A stretch of DNA of 64,000 bases from Orientallactaga sibirica (GCA_036365145.1 JAEOAD010000029.1:19205001-19269000); one strand, 5' to 3'; numbered from the stretch's first letter, positions 11,686-22,796 are shown. A program made the numbers and translations. The notes: generated by a model not told the origin, from the letters alone.

Positions 11686-12078
11686 GTGTAGTCAGCTTCA
11701 TGGTGCTGGGATGACCATCCAAGCATGACACAGTTTAAGGAAGAAGCCATCAATGCCTTAAGAAGCTGGCTCTCCTTCATAAATCCAAGCAAAGAGACCA
11801 CCAAACAGCCAGCTCCATAAGCAAGCACAGCCAGAGCTCACAACCTCTCTGCATAACTTTAGGCTGGAATTCAGGTCAGAGACACAACACACCTTAGGGC
11901 TAGAACCCAGGATCTTCCCATATCAGTGACACCTTTTCCAGCCAGGTAGCTGGAAATCCAACTTAACAATCTTTAATAAAACACCTGAATATGGGGGGAG
12001 GTGAGTCTGGGAGAGGATACATTCAAATGCCATGTAAGGGCATTTAAATCTATCTTCCTTTACCCAGAATATTGATCC

Positions 12079-12081
<3 letters not shown>
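11686..12081. other. unrecognised sequence between L1 pieces
   Basis: Holds CA-rich, moderately GC-richer sequence (TCAGCTTCATGGTGCTGGG, CAGCCAGCTCCATAAGC). I do not recognise it. It may be an inserted element within the old L1, since L1 sequence resumes near 12290. Confidence 0.4.

Positions 12082-12082
<1 letters not shown>

Positions 12083-12118
<36 letters not shown>
12083..12118. repeat. (CT)n microsatellite
   Basis: Uninterrupted CT dinucleotides next to a B1 T-run. Confidence 0.9.
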
Positions 12119-12121
<3 letters not shown>

Positions 12122-12128
12122 CCCCACC

Positions 12129-12278
12129 TTTTTTTTTTTTCCCAAGGTCGAGTCTCATTCTGGCCCAGGCTGACCTGGAATTCATTATGTAGTCTCAGGG
12201 TGGCCTTGAACTCACTTTGACCCTCCTACCTCTGCCTCCCAAGTGCTGGGATTAAAGCTGTGTGCCACCACACCCGGC
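12129..12278 (-). repeat. B1 SINE
   Basis: T-run, then GGTCGAGTCTCATTCTGGCC, CAGGCTGACCTGGAATTCATT and the end CACCACACCCGGC. Near full-length. Confidence 0.93.
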
Positions 12279-12754
12279 TTATAGTCTCTTTTGAGGTTGT
12301 TTCTCTTTGTTGATTTTTTCACACTTAGATGACATATATTTGTAACAAGGAGTCATTGAAGTCACTAGCTATTATTTTATTAGGGCTTATCTCTATTTTT
12401 ATGTTCTATAGTCCTTTTTAAAAAATTGAGTGTTCCATGTATAACTTCAAGTATATCTATAACCACAATATCTCCTGGATGGACTGTTCCATTTATTGAA
12501 GTATCGCAGTCTTACTTTTCTCCTCTGACTGATGTGCCTTGATATAAATTGTGTTGGATATCAATATAGCCTCCCCTAACTAGTTTCAGATTCCACTTTG
12601 TAGGAATAGTATTTTCCACCCTTTCCTTTTCAGTTTGTACATGTCTTTGCCAGTTAGATGAGTTTATATTAGAGAGAAAGTTGTTGGGTCTTTTTGTTGT
12701 TGTTGTTGTTATTAATTTGGTTTTATTTATTTATTTATCTTTGTTTTGTTTGTT

Positions 12755-12840
12755 TTGGCTTTTGAGTCAGGGTCTCCTGTAGCACAGGGTCTTCTTCAGC
12801 TTGCTATATAGCAGAAGATGGCCTTGAATTTCTTCATGTG
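12755..12840 (-). repeat. possible old B1-like fragment
   Basis: GAGTCAGGGTCTCCTGTAGC ... GGCCTTGAATTTC ... ACTACTTGGCTT has the order of a minus-strand B1 but is heavily diverged. Confidence 0.3.
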
Positions 12841-13229
12841 CCCCACTACTTGGCTTTGTTTGTTTCTAAAATGTTTTTCTGTCAGCAACTATATACTTTT
12901 AATTGAAGTACTTAGACAATTTATAGAATTATTGTTGGATTTCATGCTTTTTCCTGTTGGTTGCTCTTTCTTCTGGTTGTTTGGAATACTCAATGATTGT
13001 TTTTTCTTTCTTATTGGTCTTGGAAATATGAAGGCTTACTGAATTTGTTATATGTTTTTAATTTCTAATTTATTCCCCTATGTCCACTTCTAATGTTATT
13101 TGTTCTTCTAGCCATTCTAAGAATTGTTTGGCTCTTCCTTGCTGTATGGAATAATTGAGTAGAGCTTACAGCTCTACTTTCAAAGGAGGAGGAGAAGAAA
13201 CAAAGGGGCTATCGACTAAAGATGTTCTA

Positions 13230-13236
13230 AAATACT

Positions 13237-13270
<34 letters not shown>

Positions 13271-13425
13271 GTTTTGCAAGGTAGGGTCTCACTCTGGTCC
13301 AGGCTGACCTGGAATTAACTATGTAGTCTCAGGGTGGCCTTGAACTCTCCGCGATCCTCCTACCTCTGCCTCCCGAGTGCTGGGATTAAAGGCATGCACC
13401 ACCACGCCCAGCAAATACTGACTTT
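13230..13425 (-). repeat. B1 SINE with target duplication
   Basis: Body 13240-13412: a 30-bp T-run, GGTAGGGTCTCACTCTGGTC, CAGGCTGACCTGGAATTAAC, ending ACCACGCCCAGC. The direct repeat AAATACTGACTTTTT begins at 13230 and again at 13413. One of the least diverged B1 copies here. Confidence 0.95.
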
Positions 13426-13480
13426 TTATAAATTAATTTCATCAATGCATATATTGGAGAGTTTTTATTTTAATAATTAG

Positions 13481-13545
13481 ATAGATAGATAGATAGATAT
13501 AGATATAGATATATATAGAGAGAGACAGAGAGAGAGAGATAACTT
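13481..13545. repeat. (GATA)n / GA-rich microsatellite
   Basis: TAGA/TAGATA units grade into GAGAGAGACAGAGAGAGAGAG. Confidence 0.9.
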
Positions 13546-14279
13546 TGCTGAACTATTGAGGCTAAAATTTGTTTTCTTATCTTGCCCCATTTCACATACA
13601 ATATCAAATGCTAAATAAAATGCTATAGAACCACTTTTTAGCAAATTAGAAGATATTAACATATAGCCTGCCCACATCAAAATTGCTTTATGTCATTCAT
13701 GGATCTGCAAATTGACTCCTTTAAAACAAAAAAAAAAAAAAAAACACAAAGATAGCCTTTTAATTGAAAAAAAAAAAAAAAAAACCTTTAAATATGTCTT
13801 AAATGTAAACTCTATTTACTTGTGGTTATATTAAACCCACATGAAAAAAACAATAGCTTAAAATTCCTACATGTGGGAAGTTAAATGTAAAAATGTCCCA
13901 CACAGAATGGCATGTTTAATAGTCATTTAGTGGTCCTGTTTGGCAAGGCAGGCAGCCTTGGGAAGGAGGAGTTTCACTGGGAAAGTGCACTAATTGGGGC
14001 TCAAATTTTGTATTCTAACCCTGCTTCCTATAATTTCTTTGTTTGTCTATGTATGTATGAATGTATGTATGTGTCTGTCTGTCTATCTATCTACCATCTA
14101 TCTATATATCTTGATCTCTATCTCTGTCCCCTGGTGATAGGAGGATTTGATGTCCTTTTTTTTTCTATTGCCATGCTTTCCTTATAGTGATGAAACTTCC
14201 TCTTGACTCTGTAAGCCAAAATAAACTCTTTCATCATCAAAGAGAACACACTGATTAAAGAATTTCAAAAATTTGGCAT
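13546..14279. other. unrecognised sequence with A-runs and tetranucleotide repeats
   Basis: Two A-runs (13728-13744 and about 13769-13784) and a TGTATGTATG/CTGTCTATCTAT tract at 14043-14110. No gene or interspersed repeat recognised. Confidence 0.45.
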
Positions 14280-14519
14280 CGGGCTGGAGAGATGGCTTAG
14301 CAGTTAAGGTGCCTGCCTCCTAAGCCTAAGAACACTGGTTCCAATCTCCAGCAGTTCCAATCTCCAAGTCCCACATTTAGCCAGATGCAAAGTGACGCAA
14401 GGGCACAATGCCGCACTTGACCACAAGGGGGCGCATGCATCTGGACTTCGTTCCCGCACGCCCATCTCTATCTGTCTTTCTCTCCCTCTCTCCCTGTCTC
14501 TCAAAAAAAAAAAAAAAAA
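14280..14519 (+). repeat. tRNA-derived SINE, long subtype
   Basis: Head GGGCTGGAGAGATGGCTTAG, a short local duplication around the B box (CAATCTCCAGCAGTTCCAATCTCC), insert AAAGTGACGCAAGGGC...CACTTGACCACAAGGGGGCG, then a shortened middle (the GCAGTGGCTGGAGG segment is missing) and an A(17) tail. The hexamer GGCATC is found on both sides. Confidence 0.92.
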
Positions 14520-15074
14520 GGCATCATTTCCAAACTTAAATAGGAAAAATAAAAACCACAAAAAGAGCTGCATGCCCTAAATGTATCATGTGAAACAAAA
14601 AGCATCCTCAAAAATGGAAATTTACATCCAATTTCTCTGATCTTGTTATATCACATTAGACCCATTTACAATTGCAAAACCCTAAGGTACTGCTGGTAAG
14701 AGAGCATGTTCTGCAAACAAACAGCAGAGCCCAAAGCAAAAGCCTGTTCCAGTGACATCGCCCATGGCATTGAACACCACAGAATTGACTTCTCATTGGG
14801 GGTTGAGACATCAGGTTACATGACAGTCATTTGGACCTCAAAGAACAGAGTGAGAATCAGAAGTTTTACATTTAAGACATACTCCATTCAAGTGAAACAG
14901 AATTATTAGAATGATAGGCAGGTCTATAACCCAGGAGCAAGGAGCTGGTTCAGACCAATAAAGCAACAAGTGACCGAGTCAAGTCAGTGAAGAATATCAG
15001 TCAGGCATTAAAGTGTTAAAAGTACCCAATTTGAAAATGCACCCCACTGCCCTAAGTCAGTGTGAAGGTGATAC
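14520..15074. other. unrecognised intergenic sequence
   Basis: Moderately AT-rich with no supported coding region; the 67-codon open stretch at 14706-14909 has no recognisable motif. Confidence 0.45.
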
Positions 15075-15436
15075 CAATTGACTTTTAGCACTGAAACATC
15101 TCTGTCACTCCCTACAAGGCTCAGGGTCCATTGTGAAAGAGGAGGCGGAAAAAAATGTAAGAGCCAAAGGAAGGGTACGACTCCTTACAATGCAACTGTC
15201 CAGACAGAAATTGGCCTCGATATCCATGACCTTGCAGTGCCTAGCAATACCTTCGCAAGACCCTCATAATAGAAGAAAAAGATGATGACATCAAATTAAA
15301 AGAGAGACTAATGGAGAGAGGGAGGAGATTTGATGGAGAGTGGAGTTCTAAAGGGGAATGGGGGAGGGGAGGGAAATATCATGGTTTATTGTCTGTAAGT
15401 ATAGAAGTTGTCAATAAAAAAATTAAAAAAATACCT
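15075..15436 (+). mobile_element. 5'-truncated L1 3' end, TTGTCAATAAA subtype
   Basis: GGCTCAGGGTCCATTGTGAAAG and TGTAAGAGCCAAAGG resemble other L1 3' UTRs here. The last part (CCTTGCAGTGCCTAGCAATA ... GGAAATATCATGG ... GAAGTTGTCAATAAAAAAA) recurs at 18622 and 55050. It ends with an AATAAA signal directly joined to an A-rich tail. Confidence 0.8.
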
Positions 15437-15461
15437 TTGGTCCTTCAACATCCATTCAGTA

Positions 15462-15464
<3 letters not shown>

Positions 15465-15509
<45 letters not shown>
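15465..15509. repeat. T(45) homopolymer
   Basis: An unbroken run of about 45 T. It could be the poly(A) tail of a retrocopy on the minus strand, whose body would lie from 15510 upwards. Confidence 0.85.
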
Positions 15510-15512
<3 letters not shown>

Positions 15513-16090
15513 ACCACTGGGGACATCCTATACACTTTGTTCACTGCCACCACCTTGAACAAACCATGACCTTACACTTCAGCTAGGTTCAAGTTTGACT
15601 TACAGCCTAGCTGTGAAACATAAGCTTCAGGTTTTCTTGGCAATTTTTGGGTCCAACCTGGTTTACTCTATGGTGCCAGAAACTATGTCCTGTCCTATCC
15701 CAACCTTGCCCTTCCCACCCTCCAATAATTTCTCATCTGAGAGGTGCTTTTGAAAGGGATGCTCCAGGGGCTTATAATTACATGTCTGTCATTCCTGTGA
15801 AAATCTTGCAGTTCATTAAAAAAAAATCAAAACATTCACATAATCTCATGCCATCCAACACAAGGAAATATGACCACCACCCTTTATTGAGAATAGACCC
15901 AAGCAAAATAAAATAATCTTTTAATTTTTTGCTTCCATTTAAATTGCATGTTTTATTTCTCCCAATCCCAGCAAGAACTCCGTCATATACTATAACTCAA
16001 ACTGGTTTATAGTAGGCTGAGATTATAGGACCCTTATCAAAGATAGTGATACATAGGGTTCCCAAATGCTGGGCACAAATATGCCTGCCA
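15510..16090. other. unrecognised sequence, possible minus-strand retrocopy plus old B1-like piece
   Basis: The stretch after the T-run is GC-richer than its surroundings up to about 15780 and has no frame with a motif. Around 15995-16090 the order TATAACTCAAACTGG ... CCCAAATGCTGGGCACAAA resembles a decayed minus-strand B1. Neither call is firm. Confidence 0.3.
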
Positions 16091-16530
16091 AATAGATGGA
16101 GGTAAACAATATACTGGCCCCAATGCTTCCTAGTCAATTTAACTTTGCAATGCAAGCTGCACTTCTGAAACTGACAGTCTGGGAGGTGAAAGGAGTATGA
16201 AGGAGTGACATTAAAATTGCCTCTTATTAGCTCACCCTTTCAGCATTAAACAGAGAACAAGAGAGAAATGGTTCCAACATTTCACCACATGTGTTTCTTC
16301 TTATGCAGTCTAAGCTGAGAATCCTACGTAAATGGGTCACTGCAAAATGCAGCAATTTTTTTTTCCCAATCAAAAATAAGAAACAAACCTGTATGATCTC
16401 ACTTCTATTAACTTTTGAAGGTTTACAGCAGTTAAAGTAATTTTGCTTCTAGTATGAAGGTTAAAAAATTATTTGTCATAAAATACAAGAGCAACCAATT
16501 TTGCCATCAAGTAAAATTAAAAACTGGGAT
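16091..16530. other. unrecognised intergenic sequence
   Basis: No element or coding signal that I can support. It borders the A-tail of the eRF1 pseudogene. Confidence 0.45.
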
Positions 16531-17590
16531 TCTTTTTTTTTTTTTTTTCTTTTTTTAAATAAGTCCAAAGTGGCATTTGTGAACTTAGTTGTAGGCTGCT
16601 GAGCTGACACCATGACAAACCAAAGTTTGGGTTGGGTCTGCTTTTGTTTCACTTTTCTTTTCAGTATCCAATGCTCACGGATTGAGTTCTGGAAATGTTC
16701 CAGTTGTAAGGCAGGCATCTGTTTGGATTCCACCACGGGTATGCTCCTTGGGTTGGATGCTGGAGGGCGAGGCACAATTTGCCATACCCATGTTGACTAC
16801 ATAGTAGTCATCAAGGTCAAAAACTTCATCATCTCTTCTGGTATTCCATTCCCCAGAAATAAACAACTGCACAGCAGTCTCTGCTACTTGCCGAACATAG
16901 TTATATCGCTTTTCCATTCTTAAACAGGCAAAACGCAAGGCTGACTCACCTCCTCTGCCATGTTTCTTTAGAAGATCCACAGTGAATTTGTGCAATACTT
17001 CTCCTGTGTTTCCTTGTAGTGTGCCAAAAAGAGCGCCACTGCCATCTGTTACAATAAAGACAAACTTGCTGTCATCTGAAATTAGTGCTGAAAGAGCCTC
17101 TGTATGGAATTTGTTGTCACATAAATACAAGGATGTATTAATTGGTTTGAAAGGCTCAAAGTCAATGTTGACTTTCTTTTCCTTTCCTTCTTCTGTTACA
17201 ATTGTTCCACAGTAAACAACCAGACCATTTGGAGGTACTTTGTTATAAAGTTTGAGTCTCTGTTGTACACATGTAATGGCTCCCAGAACTGAAAGGTGGT
17301 TTATTTGTGACTTAATGTTAGATGCAGTTCCAAATTTGTCTGCTAACATATTTGCCACTCATGAAATCTGGTCTTTGGAAGGAATATCAATGATATCATG
17401 CTCGCACCATTGCTGCAGGCTGCCTCCAAGTTCTTAATGATCTTCACGTTCCTATCTGCAGCGCTGGGGTCGACTGAAGCCTTTTTCTCGCCTCCTCCTC
17501 CCTATGGGCCCAGTCCTGGGCGGCAGCTGCTGCTCCACCCGGGCGGCAGCTCCGCGGCTCTGACACGGGGTCCCTCTCTCTAGGCCCAGA
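16531..17590 (-). pseudogene. ETF1: processed pseudogene of translation release factor eRF1
   Basis: eRF1 reads stop codons in the ribosomal A site and triggers peptide release. The minus strand holds a GC-rich 5' UTR (about 17590-17475), the start region and the coding sequence without introns. A 3' UTR follows, ending in an A-rich tail (plus-strand T-run about 16531-16558), which together mean a retrocopy. NIKS is kept and the YLCDNKF motif (YxCxxxF type) is visible. The GGQ peptide-release motif reads GGE. The start codon is lost, a 24-nt stretch near codons 13-20 is missing, and a CGA-to-TGA change (17359-17361) stops the frame. After LFISG (near family residue 216) the sequence jumps to the acidic C-terminus ([10 protein letters not shown]), so roughly 205 codons of the middle and C domains are deleted. 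The normal stop is now TAT and the frame runs into former 3' UTR to TGA at 16675. Residue numbers and the comparison with the parent come from memory of the family. Confidence 0.95.
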
Positions 17591-18540
17591 TAAAGTATTT
17601 TGTCCCAGCAATGCGAAAGAAGCTGATAGAGTACACTTTCAAACAACTTAAGGGTTACTTTCACAATTATCCGTGGAAAAATATTAAGTTATTGCTACAA
17701 GTTCCCAGGTGGTCCTGACTCCCTGTGATATAAAGAGACAGCATGGAGTTAACAGTGACAATAGGACAGGAACAAAAGGACATGCTTCAGTAGGGAAGAG
17801 CAGATTTTATTCCATTTACAGGAGCACAAACAAAATGAGAACTTGAATTTAGATGCTTATCATTGTAATTCCTATCCCTTTTGGGCTGAAGGATTAACGC
17901 AGTATTAGAATGGAGATAAAAGCTCTCCAGGTATTATCCTAAAATAAGTCTCATAAAAAATAATTCTGTGCTAGAAATACTTTTTTATTTCACATACATG
18001 TGCATACATATACATGTAAACACATGTGCTCTGACCAATGTATTTCATTGACTTAATGGAATTTTAGAGTGTATTAATCTCATGTCCCAAGAAAATACAT
18101 TGGGATTTAAAATATCATTTTCCAATTAATATTTTTCACATCTAACTCATCTATATCCAATAAATGGCCAAAGCTGCAATGACAGAACTGGAATGCAATC
18201 TTGTATCACTAGAAATTCACAGTTTAAATTGAAAAGATGTGTATGATATCATGTGATTCCACAGTTTTTGTGCTATCCACATACTGATTTTGACAATATA
18301 TTTCAACAAATCAGGACCTCAGTTTCACAGACACATACAGCTCATCTGTCCTAGATATAACATATTTAATAAATATAATGGAACATAATAATAAATGCTG
18401 TTGCAAATGTTAAAACATGTGGAGTTAGAGACCTCTGAATCTTCAGAAACATTCCTGGTGATCCTGACTTGCATTACAAATTTAAAGATATTTCATATCA
18501 AGATATGATGTTGTGAAAACAATTCTATATCTCATATAAC
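17591..18540. other. unrecognised intergenic sequence
   Basis: AT-rich, with an ATACATATACATGTAAACACATG stretch near 17995-18030. No element or gene seen. Confidence 0.5.
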
Positions 18541-18621
18541 CCAGGCACTTGTGAGGTGGAGAGGGCTGAATCCCAAATTCATGATGAGACTGGAAGCATA
18601 GTGAATCTTGTTTCAATCCAT
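18541..18621 (+). repeat. possible old B1/ID-B1 fragment
   Basis: CCCAGGCACTTGTGAGGTGG ... TTCATGATGAGACTGG ... CATAGTGAATCTTGTTTCAA keeps the order of a B1 right half. It is cut off by the L1 3' end that follows. Confidence 0.4.
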
Positions 18622-18838
18622 GACCTTGCAGTGCTTAGCAATACCGTCGCAAGACCCTCATAATAGAAGTAAAAGATGATGACATCAAATTAAAAGAGAG
18701 ACTAATGGAAAGAGGGAGGGGATATGTTGGAGATTGGAGTTCTAAAGGGGAATGGGGAGGAGGGAAATATCATGCACTTTTGTATGTAAGCATAGAAGTT
18801 GTCAATAAAAAATAATAATAATAAAAAGACTAAAAAAA
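18622..18838 (+). mobile_element. 5'-truncated L1 3' end, TTGTCAATAAA subtype
   Basis: Closely matches 15230-15436: CCTTGCAGTGCTTAGCAATA, CGCAAGACCCTCATAATAG, GGAAATATCATG, GTTGTCAATAAAAAATAAT. AATAAA is followed by an A-rich tail, after which a SINE begins. Confidence 0.82.
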
Positions 18839-18842
18839 AAAT

Positions 18843-19058
18843 GAGGCTGGAGAGATGTCTTAGAGTTTAAGGCACATACATGCAAAGCCAAAAGATCCTG
18901 GTTTGATTCCCTAGGATCCACGAAAGCCAGATGCACTAGGTCACACATGCATCTGGAGTTTGGTTGCTGTGGCTCAAGGCTCTGGTGCACCCATTCTCTC
19001 TATCTGCTTCTTTTTCTCTCAAATAAGTTAAATTAAATAAATAAAATAAAATTTAAAA
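18843..19058 (+). repeat. tRNA-derived SINE, short subtype
   Basis: GGCTGGAGAGATGTCTTAG, B-box-like GGTTTGATTCC, AAAGCCAGATGCACTAGG, CTCAAGGCTCTGGTGC, short CT run, AAATAA-rich tail. Confidence 0.9.
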
Positions 19059-20544
19059 GAAACATAAAATACTAAGAAGAAGGGGAAAATGCACACCTGT
19101 CAAAAAAATGAAAATGCAGGAAGAAGACCCACTCTGCATTCCTCACTTTGGCAATAGGACTACAGAGCTGGCTTCAGAGAATGAATGGTCTGACAAGATG
19201 GATATTCTCCACCTCAGCACAGGAGCCCAGAGTCCAAAGGTGCCTTTATGGGATAGACAGAGGGTTGAGCAGTTAAAGGAGCTTGCTTGCAATAATAGCT
19301 TCTTGCATCTATTTAGGTATGCAACTCATTGCTGCAGCTGCAATGCAGCAGGAAGAGGGAGAATTTTTAACCAAAGTATTGACCAAAAATAAAGTTAGAC
19401 TGAAGAGAGACTTCTACTTTACAAAAGTTCTAAGTCACAAAAGTTCTAAAACTTTTGCCAAGTATGTATTTTTTCAAATATGATTCATTACTTCAGGATG
19501 GACAAGGAAAGTGAAGAACATATTGCTCCATGACCAAACATGTCTAGAATGTCTATTATTTCCTGAGCATGCATGAAAAATAAAGTACAAATAATGGTAA
19601 TACATATTCAAACTCAAGCACTTATCTGTCCACATAAAGGTAATCATACCTACATATATATTCTAAATGATAAGATTAAGATCAAATGTAAAAATATGAA
19701 TGTATGAGAAAGAAATGTGATACATTAAACATTCAAAGAGCAGAACATGTAACTTGAGTTACCCCTGTGGCTCAAGTGACTTTTAACAGAGAAGAAATGT
19801 GTAAGGTTGGAAGTCATTTGTGAACAGAAATGTCACCAATACTCTCCTAAGAACAACACAGTCCTTATTTAAGCCATCTTTTAGGTCAAACATTTCCTGA
19901 ATTAATCACTACACAGAGGGCATATTTCAGCTTTATTATGAGAAATGTTCAATCGTTGTTGATTTTCAGTTTGGAAATTTGAGATGTGATGATGTTTTTG
20001 CATGAAATTAATTTTTATGTTAATTTATGACTATGTATATCACATGCTGTAATGTGGGATATACATCATGTTATATAATTATACCAAAAGGTAAATACTG
20101 TTCAAATTTCAAAAATCATTCATTCATGTAATTTTTAGAAATCAAATTTATAAATATGTTCCTAAAATAATGTTTTGTTTCTTAATATGGCTAGATTTAG
20201 TGGATACAACTAGAAACATAAAGCCTATGGATAAGTTTCAGAGCAAAAATGTTCTTATATAATAAAAAATTTCCTTTTCTTACAGCTAAATAACTCTTTG
20301 TACACTTTGTATCTCTAACACATTTACATACATGGCATTATTTTTACTTACATGATTTTTCAAACTATTCCTATTACATAATGTTGGAGTTAATGATGCT
20401 TATTATTATAATAGTGATTAGTGACTTGTGGATGATTGACTTGTTAACTAAGTTATTTGTCTAAATGCAACCTTTAAACATATTTACTTCACCAGTGATG
20501 TCTAATCTCTGGAGTTACTTTTAAAGGAAAACCTGGGTTAACTG

Positions 20545-20547
<3 letters not shown>
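19059..20547. other. unrecognised AT-rich sequence
   Basis: No repeat head, coding signal or RNA gene seen. The open stretches at 19108-19392 and 19283-19483 overlap each other in different frames and have no motif. Confidence 0.5.
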
Positions 20548-20548
<1 letters not shown>

Positions 20549-20586
<38 letters not shown>

Positions 20587-20587
20587 T
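20549..20587. repeat. (GT)n microsatellite
   Basis: Eighteen or so GT units, then TCTGTGTG. Confidence 0.92.
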
Positions 20588-21739
20588 GTGTGTTTACACA
20601 TAAGTGTTGGGTAAATACCTAAATGACAAAATTTCTCCAGATTGACGCTTCTGATATCCTAGCCCAGGTAATTATTTCTATAAAGGCTGTTGTTATGTAC
20701 ATTGTAGGATATTTAGCAACATTTCTGGTCTTTTCTCACTAGTTACCAATAATAGCAGTCATGAAAATTCCATGGCTGGACAAAAATCCAAAAACTTTAT
20801 CTTCTCCTTTCTTCTGTGGAGACAGAGTTCCAAAATGCATCCCAGGTTGGCTTCCATCTCATTTGTGTAGCCTAGGCTGACTTCACATCAATGATCCTCA
20901 TACTGAAGGAGAATAGGAGAAATCTTGTTTATTTTAGGTAGTTTCAGTTAGAGACTGTGCCACAGGGAGAACCAGGAGATGTCACCCACATGCCCCCTCA
21001 CCCTCACCCTCACACAAAAATGGAACTCTTGGCAGAAACGGAATTCATGTTTGAGACTGATCTACCTTGCCCCCATGCTGCACATAGTCTAGTGCACTAC
21101 CTGGAAGGGCTGCTGCAAGGGTGGGCTGGCCCTGGGGTCCTCCTTGCAAATCTACAAACCAATTTGGTGTTCCCTTTGCTTACTGGAACCTGAAGCTCTA
21201 AACGCTGGGGTCATGTCCTCCCTCTCTCTTTGTGATTCTGTCTGGATTCCCTCTAATCTCTGACCAGACACAAGTGAGTCTGGCCTCTATTCCCAGCCAG
21301 CCTGGCTGGGTGGGGTTGGGAAAAATATCATTGTTTCTTTATCTGAACTTTTCTGCCTGCCTGTGTTACAGAGTTTGGAGTAATTTCTCACTCTGAATAC
21401 TTGTATGATTTTCATCTGATCTCCAAATCTACCATGTAGGTACTTCCCTTATACCCCAGATCTCCCATGTGGATGCCCTCACCAACTCTAGGCTTGCTAT
21501 GTGTGTAATTTCTTTAAGTTCAGGGTAACCATGAATGTAGCCTCCTTCATTACTCATTTCTCCTCTGAATTTTCTGGTCTGTGTTGACATTTGCCCTCTC
21601 ATTTTTCTTGAACCTTACCACTTACTTTCTTTACTTCCATACACAGAAAAACTCATGGCTGATGTCATGTGATTCCTTCTTAGTCTCCCCACATGCTCCT
21701 AGATTATACTTTCCATGTGCTTGCAGCATTACTCTGCTT
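20588..21739. other. unrecognised sequence, GC-richer in the middle
   Basis: 20825-20925 (AGCCTAGGCTGACTTCACATC) could be a decayed minus-strand B1. The 20957-21193 open stretch of 78 codons has no recognised domain. Confidence 0.35.
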
Positions 21740-21990
21740 TCTCTTTAAAGGCAGTTTCTCAAGGGAGCATTCCACATGCCTGCAGCTTTAACTTTAATCA
21801 CTCTTTAAAGGCCTCCGTTTTACTTAAATACCAATATCCCTTAAATAATCCCCACAATTTGTGATTTCCCCTAAATAAACTGAATAATTTATAATTTATC
21901 TTTCTTGAGTCTGTCTTTATTCTTTATAAAAGGTAGGTCAGAACCAAAACTTTGGGGTTCATCAATTCTGGCAGAACCATCTTGAACCCC
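21740..21990 (+). repeat. possible degraded ERV LTR 3' end with PBS-like sequence
   Basis: AATAAACTGAATAATTTATAATTT, TCTTTCTTGAGTCTGTCTTT and ACTTTGGGGTTCATCAATTC have the order polyadenylation signal, R/U5, then a TGGGG-type primer-binding region seen in gamma-type LTRs. A short repeat, CTCTTTAAAGGC, occurs twice upstream. The 5' end is not identified. Confidence 0.35.
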
Positions 21991-22445
21991 CATATTTTCC
22001 ATCAGTATCTTTACCTCTCAGCTTCTGGAACTATGTACTACCATGCACAGATCACATATCTTATTCTTTCTTAATAAGACAAAGATGAATAAGTAAATTC
22101 AGAAGTCACAAATACAAGGCAAGAAAGTTCTTGAGGCATAGGTAGCATGAGCATATTGCTCAGTATATGGAAAAATAGAAGTCAACATGTATTGTTACGT
22201 TAAAATTATTAAACACCCAGTTATTAACGATAAATATATTTTTGAGAGTTAACAAGTTTATATGAAAAAATATTGACCTATTCATAAAATTTAAGTCATC
22301 TGGGTTTCCAAGTTTATAGTCAGGCTTCCCCACAGAAGCAGAATAGATAGAATGACTTGGCATGAGAATTTTAGGAGTACTCTATGGCAGTCCAAAAATA
22401 GCTGTCTGCAGGCTTGAGAGTCAAGGAACCCTTTAGCTGCACAGT
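21991..22445. other. unrecognised AT-rich sequence
   Basis: Nothing supportable between the possible LTR end and the MaLR provirus. Confidence 0.5.
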
Positions 22446-22796
22446 TGTTGCAGTCAGGTTCGCATTGCTGGCAGAAATCACCCGACTGAAAGCAGCTTGT
22501 GGGAAAAAAAGAGGTTTATTTTGGCTTACAGGCTCGAGGGGGAAGCTCCATGATGGCAGGAAAAATGATGGCATGAGCAGAGGGTGGACATCACTCTCTG
22601 GTCAACATAAGGTGGACAACAGCAACAGGAGAGTGTGCCAAACACTGGCAAGGGGAAGCTGGCTATAATACCCATAAGCCCGCCCCCAACAATACTCTGC
22701 CTCCAGGAGGTGTTAATTCCCAAGTTGCCATCAGCTGGGAACCTAGCATTCAGAACACTTGAAGTTTATGGGGGACACCTGAATCAAACCACCACA
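22446..22796 (-). repeat. MaLR 3' LTR, 351 bp
   Basis: Minus-strand TGTGGTGG...GCAACA. It carries AATAAA (plus-strand TTTATTTTGG near 22515) and ends with the inverted TGT/ACA termini. By eye it is identical to the LTR at 23956-24306. Upstream on the minus strand sits the polypurine tract. Confidence 0.92.

Larger units (their letters stand above)
9275..13150 (-). mobile_element. old, fragmented L1 in reverse orientation
   Basis: Reading the minus strand gives diverged L1. The 3' end side lies at 9275-9530. The ORF2 C-terminal region follows at 9755-9960, with CATTGTGCACACATACTATATTT and similar blocks. Interior ORF2 is seen at 10135-11455 and 11638-11685 (for instance CTGCATTTATTGAGATGATCATG). 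More upstream ORF2 is at 12290-12700, ending in poorly matched sequence. It is cut by two tRNA-derived SINEs or B1s on each side, a younger L1 3' end at 11457 and a B1 at 12129. Divergence is clearly higher than in the other L1 copies. Confidence 0.75.

Noticed and set aside
16675..17358. Long open frame matching eRF1 as a functional gene
   Set aside because: The GGQ motif is altered, most of the middle and C domains are missing, the start codon is lost, a stop precedes the frame and an A-tail follows. It is a processed pseudogene.
20957..21193. 78-codon frame as retroviral pol remnant
   Set aside because: No pol motif is visible; proximity to a possible LTR end alone is not enough.
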